Shown: positions 55,570-64,000 of the stretch, piece by piece
Layout: each line of letters opens with the position of its first letter
Position numbering within the stretch: the stretch's first letter is position 1
NCBI RefSeq assembly: GCF_040954835.1
Contig: NC_090709.1
Location: 46,012,490-46,076,489, forward strand
Reading direction: 5' to 3'
Length of the DNA stretch: 64,000 bases
Origin: Lepisosteus oculatus
Lineage: Eukaryota; Chordata; Actinopteri; Semionotiformes; Lepisosteidae
Translations under genes and position numbers: made by a program
Notes under the pieces: generated by a model
What the model was told of the DNA's origin: nothing
Database searches by the model: none
What the model saw: the letters and a program-made list of their open reading frames with translations, nothing else

Positions 55570-57192
55570 GTTCAAAGACACCCCCATCTCAGAGCCGGAA
55601 GTACAAGCCTTCCTCCCGCAGGTCTACAAAGATGTTATTGTTTAAGAAGATCCTGCGAAAGTCGGCCATCCGCCTTTCAGCCCTGCAGTAGTCCAGGCTG
55701 AGAGAGAAGCAGTCCTTCACCCTGGCAATGTACAGCCTGACAAGCTTCAGGCCATTGTACATCATGAGGTTCCTCCTCTCCCAGACAGCTGTCCTCGTTA
55801 GGCTGAGGAGGAGGTTCACTAAAATGGCGTTAACCCCCCCCCTCAGACCCGCGGTACCCAAAGAGGAACAGCTCTTTCTAGGGCACCCCGTCAAGAACAG
55901 CTCCTCGAACAGAGCGAAACAGGCCATCCAGCAGAACCATCAAGTACGCCCTGGCTCGAGCTGGGGGAAGATCTTACCCCAGAACACCTCTGAGACCGGC
56001 ACTCTGAAGCGTTTCGCCATCATCAGCCTGTAGAACATGCTGGTGGTGCACCCCAGGAGGTCCACCCCACGGTCCCCCCACTTCACCCTCAGCTCCGGCC
56101 AGCCCGGGCCTGCTGCCCCGTCTTGTAGATGGAGCTTCTCCAGCCAACTGTCCGGGAGACCGAGTTTGAGCTGCTCGTAATCCTGACGGATCTTACTGAC
56201 AGGCAGCTCGTCGTCGACCTCTCGCACAGCGTCGACAATAGCCTGGGTGGGCAGAAATCCGTCCTTTACTTCATAAAGAAGATCCTTGACCTTGGATATG
56301 CCAGCCCCGTAGAGCTGCCTGTTCCATCGAGACACCAGCAGGGGGTTGAGGAACAGAGGCTGTTCCAGAAGCTGGGCCCGGGTCTCCGACGTGTAGGAGA
56401 CATGCTGGGACATGAACTACCCCCTCGCCAGCAGGACCTCCCTGTAAAAGGAGGGCAGATGTTTTATCAACCCCGGAGTGAGCCTCACCAGGAGGGTCTC
56501 CTGCCCCAAGCCCCCGCAAGTCTCGAGGTAGCTTGCCATACCAATCTTCCAAATGCTGACATTATCCAGGTCAAGGAACTTCTTCACTACTTTCAGCCTA
56601 AAGCTTTTCAGCTTCAGGCCTACATCACACAGCTTCAGCCCACCCCTGGAGATTTCCCCAATAAGGATGTCATGAGTGACCCGCGGAGGCTTCCCCTCCC
56701 ACACGAATCCAACCACCAGTTGCCTAATCTCATTCTCTACCCGTTCAGGAAGAGGCATCACAGACAATGGGTACCACAAGAGGGACAGGCACAGTGTGTT
56801 AATGAGCAGGACCCTTCCCTTTAGGGTCAGGGACCTGTGTCTCCACCGATTTAATTGGCCCTCATCTTAATGAGCTTCTCCTTCCACAGGAGAAGCCCAG
56901 TGGCCTGCTCATCAGCGTTAATGTAGATGCCAAGGACCTTCAGGTGACCCGTCTCAACCCTGAAAGGGTAGCCGAAGAGCGGGGCAAGGTCTGCCCTCCC
57001 CACCGGCATGACCTCAGACTTCTCCAAGTTTACCTTGGCGCCCGAGGCAGCGCAGTAGGCCTGCACCACCTCTAAAATGGCCGAGATCTCCGCCAACGTC
57101 AGTCTGGTGTCGTCAGCATATTGGTAGATCAACGAGGTGGCGGTGCCCCCAGGCAAGGTCACTGGAAAGAAGCTCGTGAGGGAACCATTCAC
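55570..57192 (-). mobile_element. Tx1-like LINE, 3' part of ORF2
   Basis: Minus-strand LINE remnant, different in sequence from the U1-type family but with the same ORF2 organisation. It starts in the RT palm and runs to the ORF2 end near 55589. The 3' end is not at a recognisable snRNA or tRNA gene; short TGCTATTC-type repeats follow at 55480-55540. Confidence 0.75.
55589..57192 (-). pseudogene. LINE ORF2 (RT palm to C-terminus), broken
   Basis: Begins SLIYQYADDTRLTL, with the catalytic YADD of reverse transcriptase, then GAKVNLEKSEVMP and LKVLGIYIN (RT motifs D and E region). Next come the thumb-like region (WYPLSVMPLPERVENEIRQL; FVWEGKPPRV) and the C-terminal domain. A frameshift lies between 56851 and 56779, and in-frame stops are at 56417-56419 and 55940-55942. 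It cannot be functional. Confidence 0.82.
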
Positions 57193-58330
57193 CTAGACAC
57201 AGCTCACGATCCCCTTGTCCCCTTGACCCTCACACCTGAAGAGTGCTGGCTGTGATGAATTAAACCAGTTTTACAGGTTTCAATCACAGACCATGTGACA
57301 TGGGACTCAGTAAACTAACAGCGCCACCGGATTTGATAATACCTAACCAAAATCCGCAATATGGAAACAGAACCTGTGTGATTGTTGATAGATGATGTAC
57401 TCGTAACATTTTTTCAAGACGAACTACAACATTTAAAAAATGACTTGTATGTACTTGATATCTCTAATCAATCCACGGGTTCCAGCACAAAACGAAAGTA
57501 AAACGCATACCGTTTCGCGCTTCTTATTAGTTGCTCAAAAGTAATTTGACCGTATGAAATGCATAATATAAACCTAGAAACATAAACCCAGCACCAGCTG
57601 GATTTGAACACACAAACTGCTAGTTGGTAGTCACGCACCTAGACCAGTAGGCTACAAGACAGCTCGCATGAACAGGCAGGCGAAACAGCCCTACACAGCT
57701 CTGCCGCAGTACACGGATATAATCATACCGTTATTAAATTCTTGAGATACGCGATTCCATATTATATTCCCTTTTAATCAAATTCTAAAAGTATGCTTGT
57801 TGACTCCGGTATCACGTTAGTTAAAGACTTCGAAGCTTACAATGTTTAGGGAGAAATGGAATACTGGTGTGTATTTTTTTCTTTTCATGATAGGTGTCGC
57901 ATTTTAAATCATTTTCGTAGTCAGAAATTATGAAACGCCCTGTTAAAAGCAAGGAAGTTTTTATGCCCTTTGAAGTAAAACAAAATGCCTGACAAAGTAT
58001 GGCTTGGACAGATTCCAAGTGCTTGTACAAATGTGCTAAAGAAATTATACTTTGAGTATACAGCTTGTCCAAAGTCATCCATTATTAATACTATTAGTAA
58101 TATCTTCAGTAAAGGCTTTGATGCATAAATATTTCTGATAAAGGTAGGTTGTGTACTTTTGTCCAACTGAGCAATCTTGCTTTCATAAAATATACCAACA
58201 TTTTAATGACTGATGATTAACATGCTGTAATACACAGTTCAAAATTAAAGGCTCAAATGCTGTACATGAGAGGTTAAGCTCCCCCTGGCGGTTTTACAAG
58301 GCGACGCCGGATAGTTAGTCACGTGACACA
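57193..58330. other. AT-rich stretch splitting a LINE
   Basis: Separates the ORF2 part (below 57192) from the ORF1 part (above 58344) of minus-strand LINE sequence. Two tRNA-like relics may lie on the minus strand: about 57263-57335, and 57592-57660 with a box-A-like TAGCCTACTGGTCTAGG and box-B-like TGTTCAAATCC. Both are too degenerate to assign. Confidence 0.35.
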
Positions 58331-58343
58331 CGTGAACTGCGTG

Positions 58344-58985
58344 CTACCGCGTGATACCGCGACACGCCCACCGGGGTATGCCGCGAAATACCTCACCCAT
58401 TTTGAATGGCTGCATCTGTACATGCTCGGGAAAGCGAATCCGAACAAACCTCATGCCATCAGCAATGGTGGTCCCAGGGTAGTGGCACATCCTGATGTCC
58501 GAAATCACTCTCACCCCCCAGCTACTCAGCTTCTCCTTGATAGTCTCGTTTGAGATATATGCCGGGAAATGGAGGAAGGACACCACTACCTCCTTCCGCT
58601 CCAGCCAGCGTCAGTAGCAGGGTGTGGCCTGCACATCCAGCCCCACAGTCACCGTGTCTGCATGTTCCTTTGAGTCCAGAGTCAGTTCAAACTCTTTTGG
58701 CGTCCGGGGGTGGCAGGCAAAAAGAGAGCCCTCCCCACAGACGCCGTGCACAGCTGCGATAATAGCACCCGCAGACGGTTTCTCCACGCCGCTCACATCC
58801 ACCACAACAGTATGCGCCCTTGCAAAAACCCGCCGGGGGGGTCGGTCCGAATTCCTCATCCTTCTCTTTCCTACACCACTCTCCTCCTCCACTACAATAA
58901 CATTCTCTGCCTCCATGTTTTTTCCTTCCATTAAAACACAAACAGGACTCAGAAAGCAACAAAAAAGCAACAAAAAAAAAACCAA
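58344..58985 (-). pseudogene. Tx1-like LINE ORF1, N-terminal part
   Basis: From about 58918 (MEAENVIVVEEESG) the minus strand encodes an ORF1-like protein. One in-frame stop is at 58611-58613, after which FLHFPAYISNETIKEKLSSW, HYPGTTIADG and FVRIRFPEHVQ follow, motifs seen in ORF1 of Tx1-clade LINEs. The CCHC knuckles expected further on are missing because the sequence ends near 58340. It may belong to the same element as 55570-57192. Confidence 0.65.
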
Positions 58986-59624
58986 AAGTCTCTCCCCTCC
59001 CCAAACAGAGCTAGGCTGAAGGGGAGGGCTTCAAAAATCAACAAAAAACACCAAAAAAACACAAAAATTCACAAAAAACAAAGTCTTACTAAAGACAAAC
59101 AAATCCTCTTCTTCTTCTCCTTCTTATAGAGAGGACAGCTCCGTCACCTCTTTTACGACGCTGCTTTTTTTCCCTTGCGTTTTTCTCTTCTTCCCACGTT
59201 CTCTCTCTTCACTGCCTTCGTCCCCGCTCTATTTCACTTCAGCCTTTCACTCTTGCTTCCTTCCAATGAGGACGGAGCTGAAAGGGCGCTATAGAGGATC
59301 GCTGTGGAGAGCTGCTGCTGTGCTTTGACATCTGAGCTCTGTGGAAAACGATCTCAATACAATTCTGAAAAACGCGACTCCCCGAACGCCAGCCGAACAA
59401 GTCTCCACAGCCGAAGCGCTGTGTCTCTTTTCAGCTGGCGATAAACCTTTCCTCGATCCTTTGCGGACTTGTAAAACTGTTCATGATCAGAATAAAAAAC
59501 GCTCACGCTAATACACAAGCACCCGTGTCTCGCCAAAGCTGACAAATAAACAGACGGACAAGCCGCACTGCACGTGTGAACAGGGGAATGAGCGAGCGGG
59601 GATAGGGCGCCTCCTGCGCTTAAA
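58986..59624 (-). other. Presumed LINE 5' UTR and 5S flank
   Basis: On the minus strand, 59130-58990 runs from a GAAGGAGAAGAAGAAGAGG stretch through T-rich sequence to the ORF1 start, like a LINE 5' UTR. The part next to the 5S gene (59350-59624) is unassigned. Confidence 0.4.
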
Positions 59625-59743
59625 AGCTTACAGCACCTGGTATTCCCAGGCGGTCTCCCATCCAAGTACTAACCAGGCCCATCCCTGTTTAGCTTCAGAG
59701 ATCAGACGAGATCGGGCACATTCAGGGTGGTGTGGCCACAAGC
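59625..59743 (-). rRNA. 5S rRNA gene, slightly diverged
   Basis: A full 119-nt 5S sequence on the minus strand, from GCTTGTGGCCACACCACCC to GGTGCTGTAAGC and followed by a TTTT terminator. Internal control region blocks are kept: AAGCTAAACAGGGATGGGCC and TACTTGGATGGGAGACCGCC. Around ten differences from the usual vertebrate 5S are visible (for example TCTGATCTCTGAAG for TCCGATCTCGGAAG), so it could be a variant or an early pseudogene. A single copy; no tandem array is in the window. Confidence 0.85.
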
Positions 59744-60290
59744 GAAAGCTATGGCGCCTGACTCGCTACTTGAAGCTGTGTGTGGCTGGGGCTCCGTGCC
59801 CCCCGAGCGGGACTGAAGGATCGTTCGTGTGCAACTCTTTGGAAAGGAGCTGCTTTCCAAATCACATTGCGTACCTGGATGTTGGCGAATGTGCTCCCTT
59901 GTGTTGGCTTGTCCCGCACTGGAGGAGAACAAACAAACTGCTTGGAGGAGCACAAGGCAAGTCTTCACAAGACAAAAACCTCCAGTGCACAGCACTCAAA
60001 ACATTTCTGGGCTGTCGCGTGTTTATTTCAGCACATAAAGCACACCAGTCCAACATGTCGGCCGGGCGCTCTGCGCCTCCGCCCTCTTGTGGCCTTGCGG
60101 CGTCAGAGCAAGAGGCTCCTTCTCGCTGCCTTTCCGCTGTGTTGCAGAGCCCCGAGAGGGAACCTGGAGCGCACACTTTGTGGGGGGCAGGGGACCGCGT
60201 TCGCGCTCTCTTGCGCGAGTACTAAATCTCACGGCGCCAGCCAGCGGCCAGGGGACAAATACAATATCGCGGGACAGGGGGGCCTCGTCA
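59744..60290. other. GC-rich spacer, no gene
   Basis: Many overlapping ORFs in all frames come from the base composition. None is recognisable. Confidence 0.4.
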
Positions 60291-60299
60291 TTGATTGTT

Positions 60300-60690
60300 A
60301 CATATGAGACGGGGATTAGGAGGAGACCCCGACTGATTGGTAAAGGGGAACACTAACACCAGAGTGACACCCCCGGCGGCTCTTTTTGAGAGACGCCCTG
60401 GGATTTCTTAATGGCCAAGGAGGGTCGCCATCAGGATGCTGGGGCATAAGAAAGCCACACAAACCGCAGGGTGAGCGCTCCCTACTGGTCCCAGTCACAC
60501 CTCTTGCAGGAGCAGCAGCAACCTGAGCTTTTCCGGGGGGAATCTCCCATCCGGGTGCCGGCTAGGCTCACACCTGCTGGGCTGCCGTGGGTGAGCCCAG
60601 TCGAGAGTCGCAGGGTGAGATCTAGTCACAGGGGAGAAACGATACAAGCGAAGGATTACTCGGCTCCCAGCACTTGAAAAGACCGACAAA
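60300..60690 (-). repeat. 5S-rRNA-derived SINE
   Basis: Read on the minus strand. A head near 60600-60530 resembles the 3' half of 5S rRNA (GTGAGCCTAGCCGGCACCCGGATGGGAGATT compared with 5S GGGCCTGGTTAGTACTTGGATGGGAGACC). It continues into the fish SINE body (GGCCATTAAGAAATCCCAGGGCG, then GAGCCG..). This is the SINE3-type arrangement. Confidence 0.65.
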
Positions 60691-60699
60691 TGACTCGTT

Positions 60700-61240
60700 C
60701 CCGCCAGAGCTGAATGTACCTGCATGTGTCGTGTCGTCTTCTTCCCCCGCCACGCTGTGTTTGCTTTATTGTCTTTGAAGCCGGCCCCCAGGACGAGACG
60801 GGCTGTTCCTGTGCCCCAATTAACACTTTACAGGTGCCATTCCCCGACATTGTGGCCATTGTCGGTGGTCACACGCGATAAGATAAGGTGGAGGAGAGTG
60901 GGGCATGCCCAGCGCCAGACATTCGAAGAGGGGGCTGTGCGAGGTGAGGTGAGGTGTGACACGCCGGAGCCCTGACGCCGCTAATGCGGAGCACTTGTTG
61001 AACTGGCATTGAAAGGACGTGTGCACACGGAGCGAGCCTTCCCTGCGGCGGAGCGTGTTGTGTGCGCTGCAGTGGTGCCGAGAGAACAGCACAGAAGGCA
61101 GCAGGCTCTGGAGAGCGGGTAAGAGACGGAGCCTTGTGGGCAGGCGAGCAGGCCCATTTTTTGGAAATTGCTGAAAAGGCTCCAGTGTTTGTTCGGTGCG
61201 TGGCAGGCGCACGACGCGAGCCTGCGTAGCGATTTGTGGG
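60700..61240. other. Upstream region of the U1 gene, nothing else seen
   Basis: No ORF or repeat is supported. Confidence 0.35.
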
Positions 61241-61249
61241 TCTGGTGTT

Positions 61250-61257
61250 ATGCAAAT
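61250..61257 (+). promoter_or_regulatory. Octamer (DSE) of U1 snRNA gene
   Basis: ATGCAAAT at -241 to -234 from the U1 start, the usual place for the distal sequence element bound by Oct-1 in vertebrate snRNA genes. A proximal element at about -55 could not be identified with confidence. Confidence 0.7.
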
Positions 61258-61490
61258 GAGGCCGAATTGCATCCCGGGACATGCAGCGAATGCGCATTGG
61301 CGACTGCAGATGTGTAGGAAACGGCGTGCTCGTTTTCTCGTTTTGCCCACCCTTTTGAGTGTTAGTGTGGCGTGTGAGTGTGCGAAAGAGTGGGCCCAGC
61401 AGGAGGCAGTGGCGTGCGGGGCGAGGAGCTGGGCTAGGCTGCGCACTTTGTGCTGTGGGTCCGGGCCGCTTGCAGGGCCTTATATAACTT

Positions 61491-61522
61491 ATACTTACCT
61501 GGCAGTGGAGATACCTTGATCA
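61491..61522 (+). pseudogene. U1 snRNA 5' portion (nt 1-32), interrupted by LINE
   Basis: ATACTTACCTGGCAGTGGAG and ATACCTTGATCA match U1 nt 1-32 with two changes (nt 16 and 26); nt 33 may also match a fish-type U1. The 5' splice-site complementary ACTTACCTG is intact. After this the U1 sequence stops and LINE sequence begins, so the U1 gene is split. Confidence 0.9.
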
Positions 61523-61591
61523 TCCTGTAGGTGGAGTAGTTGGATTGTTTGCTTGTTTTGTGGAAGCAGTGTTTGTTTTGCAGTTTACGAA

Positions 61592-62984
61592 ATGGCAACT
61601 TTTGGATCCCGCAAGAATGCTGTGCGTTTTGAGGTTTTGGATGACCTCTTCATGGATCGCATGCAGTTCAGTAGAAAAGTGTTGCAGAAGGAACTTGGCT
61701 TTGAACCTCGGCACTTGGATTTCATCTTCGCTCTCCCAGGTCAGAAAGCATTTGAGGTTGTTTTTGCTACCTATTCTCTGTTTGAACGATGTGTGGATGT
61801 GTTTGAGGCAAAAAGAGGGAAAGTTCCTGCCCTTGAGAAGGTCAACTTGCAGCCTCTGACACAGAGAGAGAGGAAAACAGTGCATGTTGTTATGTTCTCG
61901 AATCTGGCAAAGACGGAGGACATTCAAACCTGGCTTAACCAGTACTGCACCGTCCACCATGGAACTGAGGTTAGAGATGTTGACAGTATAAAAACAGGAG
62001 GCAAGGAAATTCGAGGTTCGTTTGCTACCGGACAATGTAAATGGAGGCTTAAGGCACCTGCCCTCTACAATCCGGCTGGGCACCTGCAATGGCTATGTTT
62101 TTTATGTGGGACAACCAAAGGTGTGTCAGCGCTGTGGTGCTGTGGGACACCTGGCATTGTCCTGCACTGTGAAATGCTGCAAGACCTGTGGCAAACAGGG
62201 ACATTTATCCTCTGACTGTTCAATGCTGCCAAATTGCAATTTATGTGGCTCGGAAGGACACGTTTTTAAGAACTGCCCTCACGCCTACGCCAATAAACTC
62301 AAAATGAGAAAGGATGAGGCAGTGCTTGTTTCAGCCAAACCGGCCTGAAAATCCAAAGCAAATAACAAGTCAAACAAAGAACCCTTGTTGGACAAAGACT
62401 CTCAGCCTCCAGCCAGGATCAGTCCTGCTGTGGCTCCGGGGCCGGTGGAAGAGAAATCCACTACGCCCCCACAACTGCAGACTGCACCAGACAAGCACGA
62501 GGGTTTGAAAACCCCCGAGAACAGCGAGGACCCCTCCCCCACTCCTGCTCCTCAGAACGAGGGCCAGTGTGGGGTCCCCCGGTGAAGCGGGTCCAGCGAG
62601 GATACCCAGGATTCAGCAGAGCTGCTTTTCTCAGACTCTGCAAGTCCTACAGATGCCCTCCTCTCCTCCATCCAGTCCATCACGGAGGATCTGCAGCAGC
62701 TGGTGGGTGAGGGGGAAGAGGAGACTGGTGCATCGGCTGCACCCCTTTCCCCTCAGTGCTCCCAGGAGCTGGACTTGAGGAAAAGGAAAAATGACTCTGT
62801 TTTCTCCCCGAGCGAGGAGGAAGGAGAGCATGGTGATGGGGACAGCTGGAACCCCTGCACCCCTCCCTCTACCCCCTTCCTTGAAATGGACTCCGTGAAC
62901 GCTATTACTGCTGCCACCCTGATGAAGGCTCATTCAGAGGATGGCTGGCAGGAAATTGGTAAGAAGAAAAAGAAAAAGAAGTAA
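61592..62984 (+). pseudogene. U1-type LINE ORF1
   Basis: Starts at ATG 61592 (MATFGSRKN). The first ~145 codons are open, then a frameshift near 62020 moves the frame. The following part has three CCHC knuckles: CQRCGAVGHLALSC, CKTCGKQGHLSSDC and CNLCGSEGHVFKNC (about 62115-62280). In-frame stops at 62346-62348 and 62583-62585 break the acidic, proline/serine-rich tail. It ends QEIGKKKKKKK, a lysine run, at 62984. The role in the family is RNA binding and formation of the retrotransposition particle. Confidence 0.85.
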
Positions 62985-64000
62985 ATCAAGAGAGGTATAA
63001 AAGCTTTGAAGATAGGTGGGATAAAGGGCCTTCTGATTGGTCAGGGGACAATAACAACAGAACCTCTGGCGTGGCCATTCTTTTCAAAGGATGGGCATTC
63101 AAATTGAAAAGTATTCAGAGGGTCATAGATGGCAGGTTGCTGTGTGTGGATGTGGAATGGTGGACCGTTAACCTGCGTCTAATCAATGTGTATTGTCCTA
63201 CTGACGTTGGAGGAAGGGTGGAGCTACTCAAAGCACTCTCTCCCCTATTGTTATGTAGCACAGACGTGATAGTGGGAGGGGATTTTAATTGTATCTTAGA
63301 GCACACAGATAGGCAGTCTAGCTCTCCGATAAAATTGGATTCCAGCTCACTGGCCCTGCAAAACTTAGTTCAAGACTTTAAACTCTCAGACACATATAGA
63401 TGTATATATCCCACAATAGCAGGATATACATGGTCAGGGAGGAATAGCAGCTCCAGAATTGACTATTGCTTTGTCTCAGAGAGAGTGAAAGTTGTTGGGG
63501 TCACTCTTCAGCCTGTCTTCTTCTCAGATCATCAGGCTTTAGGGTGTAGAGTGGAACTCCAGGGCGGGACTGTCTTTGGCCCAGGCCTCTGGAAACTCAA
63601 CACAAAGCTGCTAGAGAATGAGGGGGTAGTATCCCGCTACAAGGAGAAACTATCACAGTGGCTGTCCTTGCAGTGTCTGTACGAGTCAGTAGGAGAGTGG
63701 TGGGAGGAGGTGAAGGTGAGGACAAAGGCCTTTTTCATGGATGAGGGAAGGAAGGCTGCTGCCAGACGGAGAAGAGTGCTAGCCAGGAAACAGAGGCAGC
63801 TGCAGCGTCTCTACACGAGACAGTGGCTTCGATGTGCTCGAGGATATCACCCTTTTAAAAAAGGATGTCCGGAGCATAGCGGAAGAAAGTAGTCGAGGAG
63901 TGCTGTTAAGAAGCAGAGTGCAGTTCTTGGAAGAAAATGAGAAGTGTACTTGCTTCTTTTTCAGGAAAGTGGTAGGCTCCAAGTCTGTCATGGAAAGTGT
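62985..64000 (+). pseudogene. U1-type LINE ORF2, endonuclease and linker
   Basis: Encodes an APE-type endonuclease. The frame is open upstream to a QE pair near 62987, which looks like the QET motif, so about the first 40-50 residues are deleted. Visible catalytic motifs are GGDFNCILEHTDR (D and N), SRIDYCFVSE, and SDHQALGC (SDH). A frameshift near 63815 moves the linker (SLYTRQWLR / GFDVLEDITLLKK) to another frame. The reverse transcriptase lies beyond the window end. Confidence 0.85.

Larger units (their letters stand above)
61523..64000 (+). mobile_element. Tx1-clade LINE inserted in U1 snRNA gene (5' part, runs off window)
   Basis: Begins directly after U1 nt 32-33 and has a short 5' UTR (61523-61591), then ORF1 and ORF2. 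It is the same family as 16111-17567 and 13333-14099: identical protein stretches such as IKLDSSSLALQNLVQDF and SRIDYCFVSERVKVVGV. An internal deletion has removed the end of the inter-ORF region and the first part of the endonuclease. Because the element starts at its own 5' UTR right at the U1 site, it seems to have inserted full-length. Confidence 0.88.

Noticed and set aside
57592-57660. tRNA-Gly with anticodon ACC
   Set aside because: Only box-like matches are visible; stems do not pair and that anticodon is normally absent in eukaryotes. Kept only as a possible relic.
59702-61446. Many 60-208-residue ORFs on both strands between the 5S gene and U1 promoter
   Set aside because: GC-rich non-coding DNA gives long chance frames; one runs through a SINE and others through the U1 promoter.

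Overview
The window looks like nuclear DNA of a ray-finned fish. The evidence is a fish-style repeat set (a 5S-rRNA-derived SINE, a hAT element, Ty3/Gypsy, Tx1-clade LINEs, a gammaretrovirus-like ERV), eukaryotic tRNA genes with internal box A/box B and one tRNA intron, a vertebrate H4 histone, a 5S rRNA gene and U1/U2 snRNA fragments. I cannot fix the species. There is no ordinary intron-bearing protein gene that I can support; the only plausible host protein genes are two histone H4 copies. The locus reads as an old, repeatedly duplicated and inverted cluster of multicopy small-RNA genes, with the transposons that parasitise them.

Layout. 1-7110: decayed tRNA cluster (Asn, Thr/Ile-like, Arg, Trp relics) and a 1.4-kb hAT element with a perfect 8-bp target duplication. 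7111-13332 and 19237-25483: a 6.2-kb inverted repeat, each arm holding tRNA-Leu(TAG), an intron-bearing tRNA-Tyr(GTA), a SINE and a histone H4 gene. The 5.9-kb spacer (13333-19236) holds LINE fragments, a solo LTR, tRNA-Val and tRNA-Phe, the 3' part of a U1 snRNA gene joined to the 3' end of a Tx1-clade LINE, and a U2 snRNA 5' fragment joined to another Tx1-clade (Keno-like) LINE.

25484-30518: more tRNAs (Gly, Ala, Lys, Leu) and a second LTR-like element. 30519-36029: an ERV with 409-bp LTRs, tRNA-Ser primer site, relic pol and broken env. 36359-38491: tRNA-Ile(TAT) relic and an intact-looking initiator tRNA-Met. 38773-43997: a foldback-like element with long inverted arms made partly of 178-bp tandem repeats. 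44042-44115: a Thr-type tRNA carrying an Ile anticodon. 46400-48860: dead Ty3/Gypsy pol. 51063-54657: two tandem copies of an Ala-Pro-Ala tRNA unit. 55355-59000: tRNA-Val relic and a broken minus-strand LINE. 59625-59743: 5S rRNA gene or pseudogene, followed by a 5S-derived SINE. 61250-64000: a U1 snRNA promoter and first ~32 nt of U1, interrupted by a Tx1-clade LINE (ORF1 with three CCHC knuckles, ORF2 with APE endonuclease) that runs off the window.

The most interesting signal is that two separate copies of one LINE family, at 16 kb and 61.5 kb, give the 3' and 5' junctions of insertion into the same short interval (about nt 33-40) of U1 snRNA genes. This is what a U1-snRNA-targeting retrotransposon would leave. 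U2-targeting (Keno, Utopia) and 5S-targeting (Mutsu) relatives are known to me; a U1 targeter is not, so this needs a database check.
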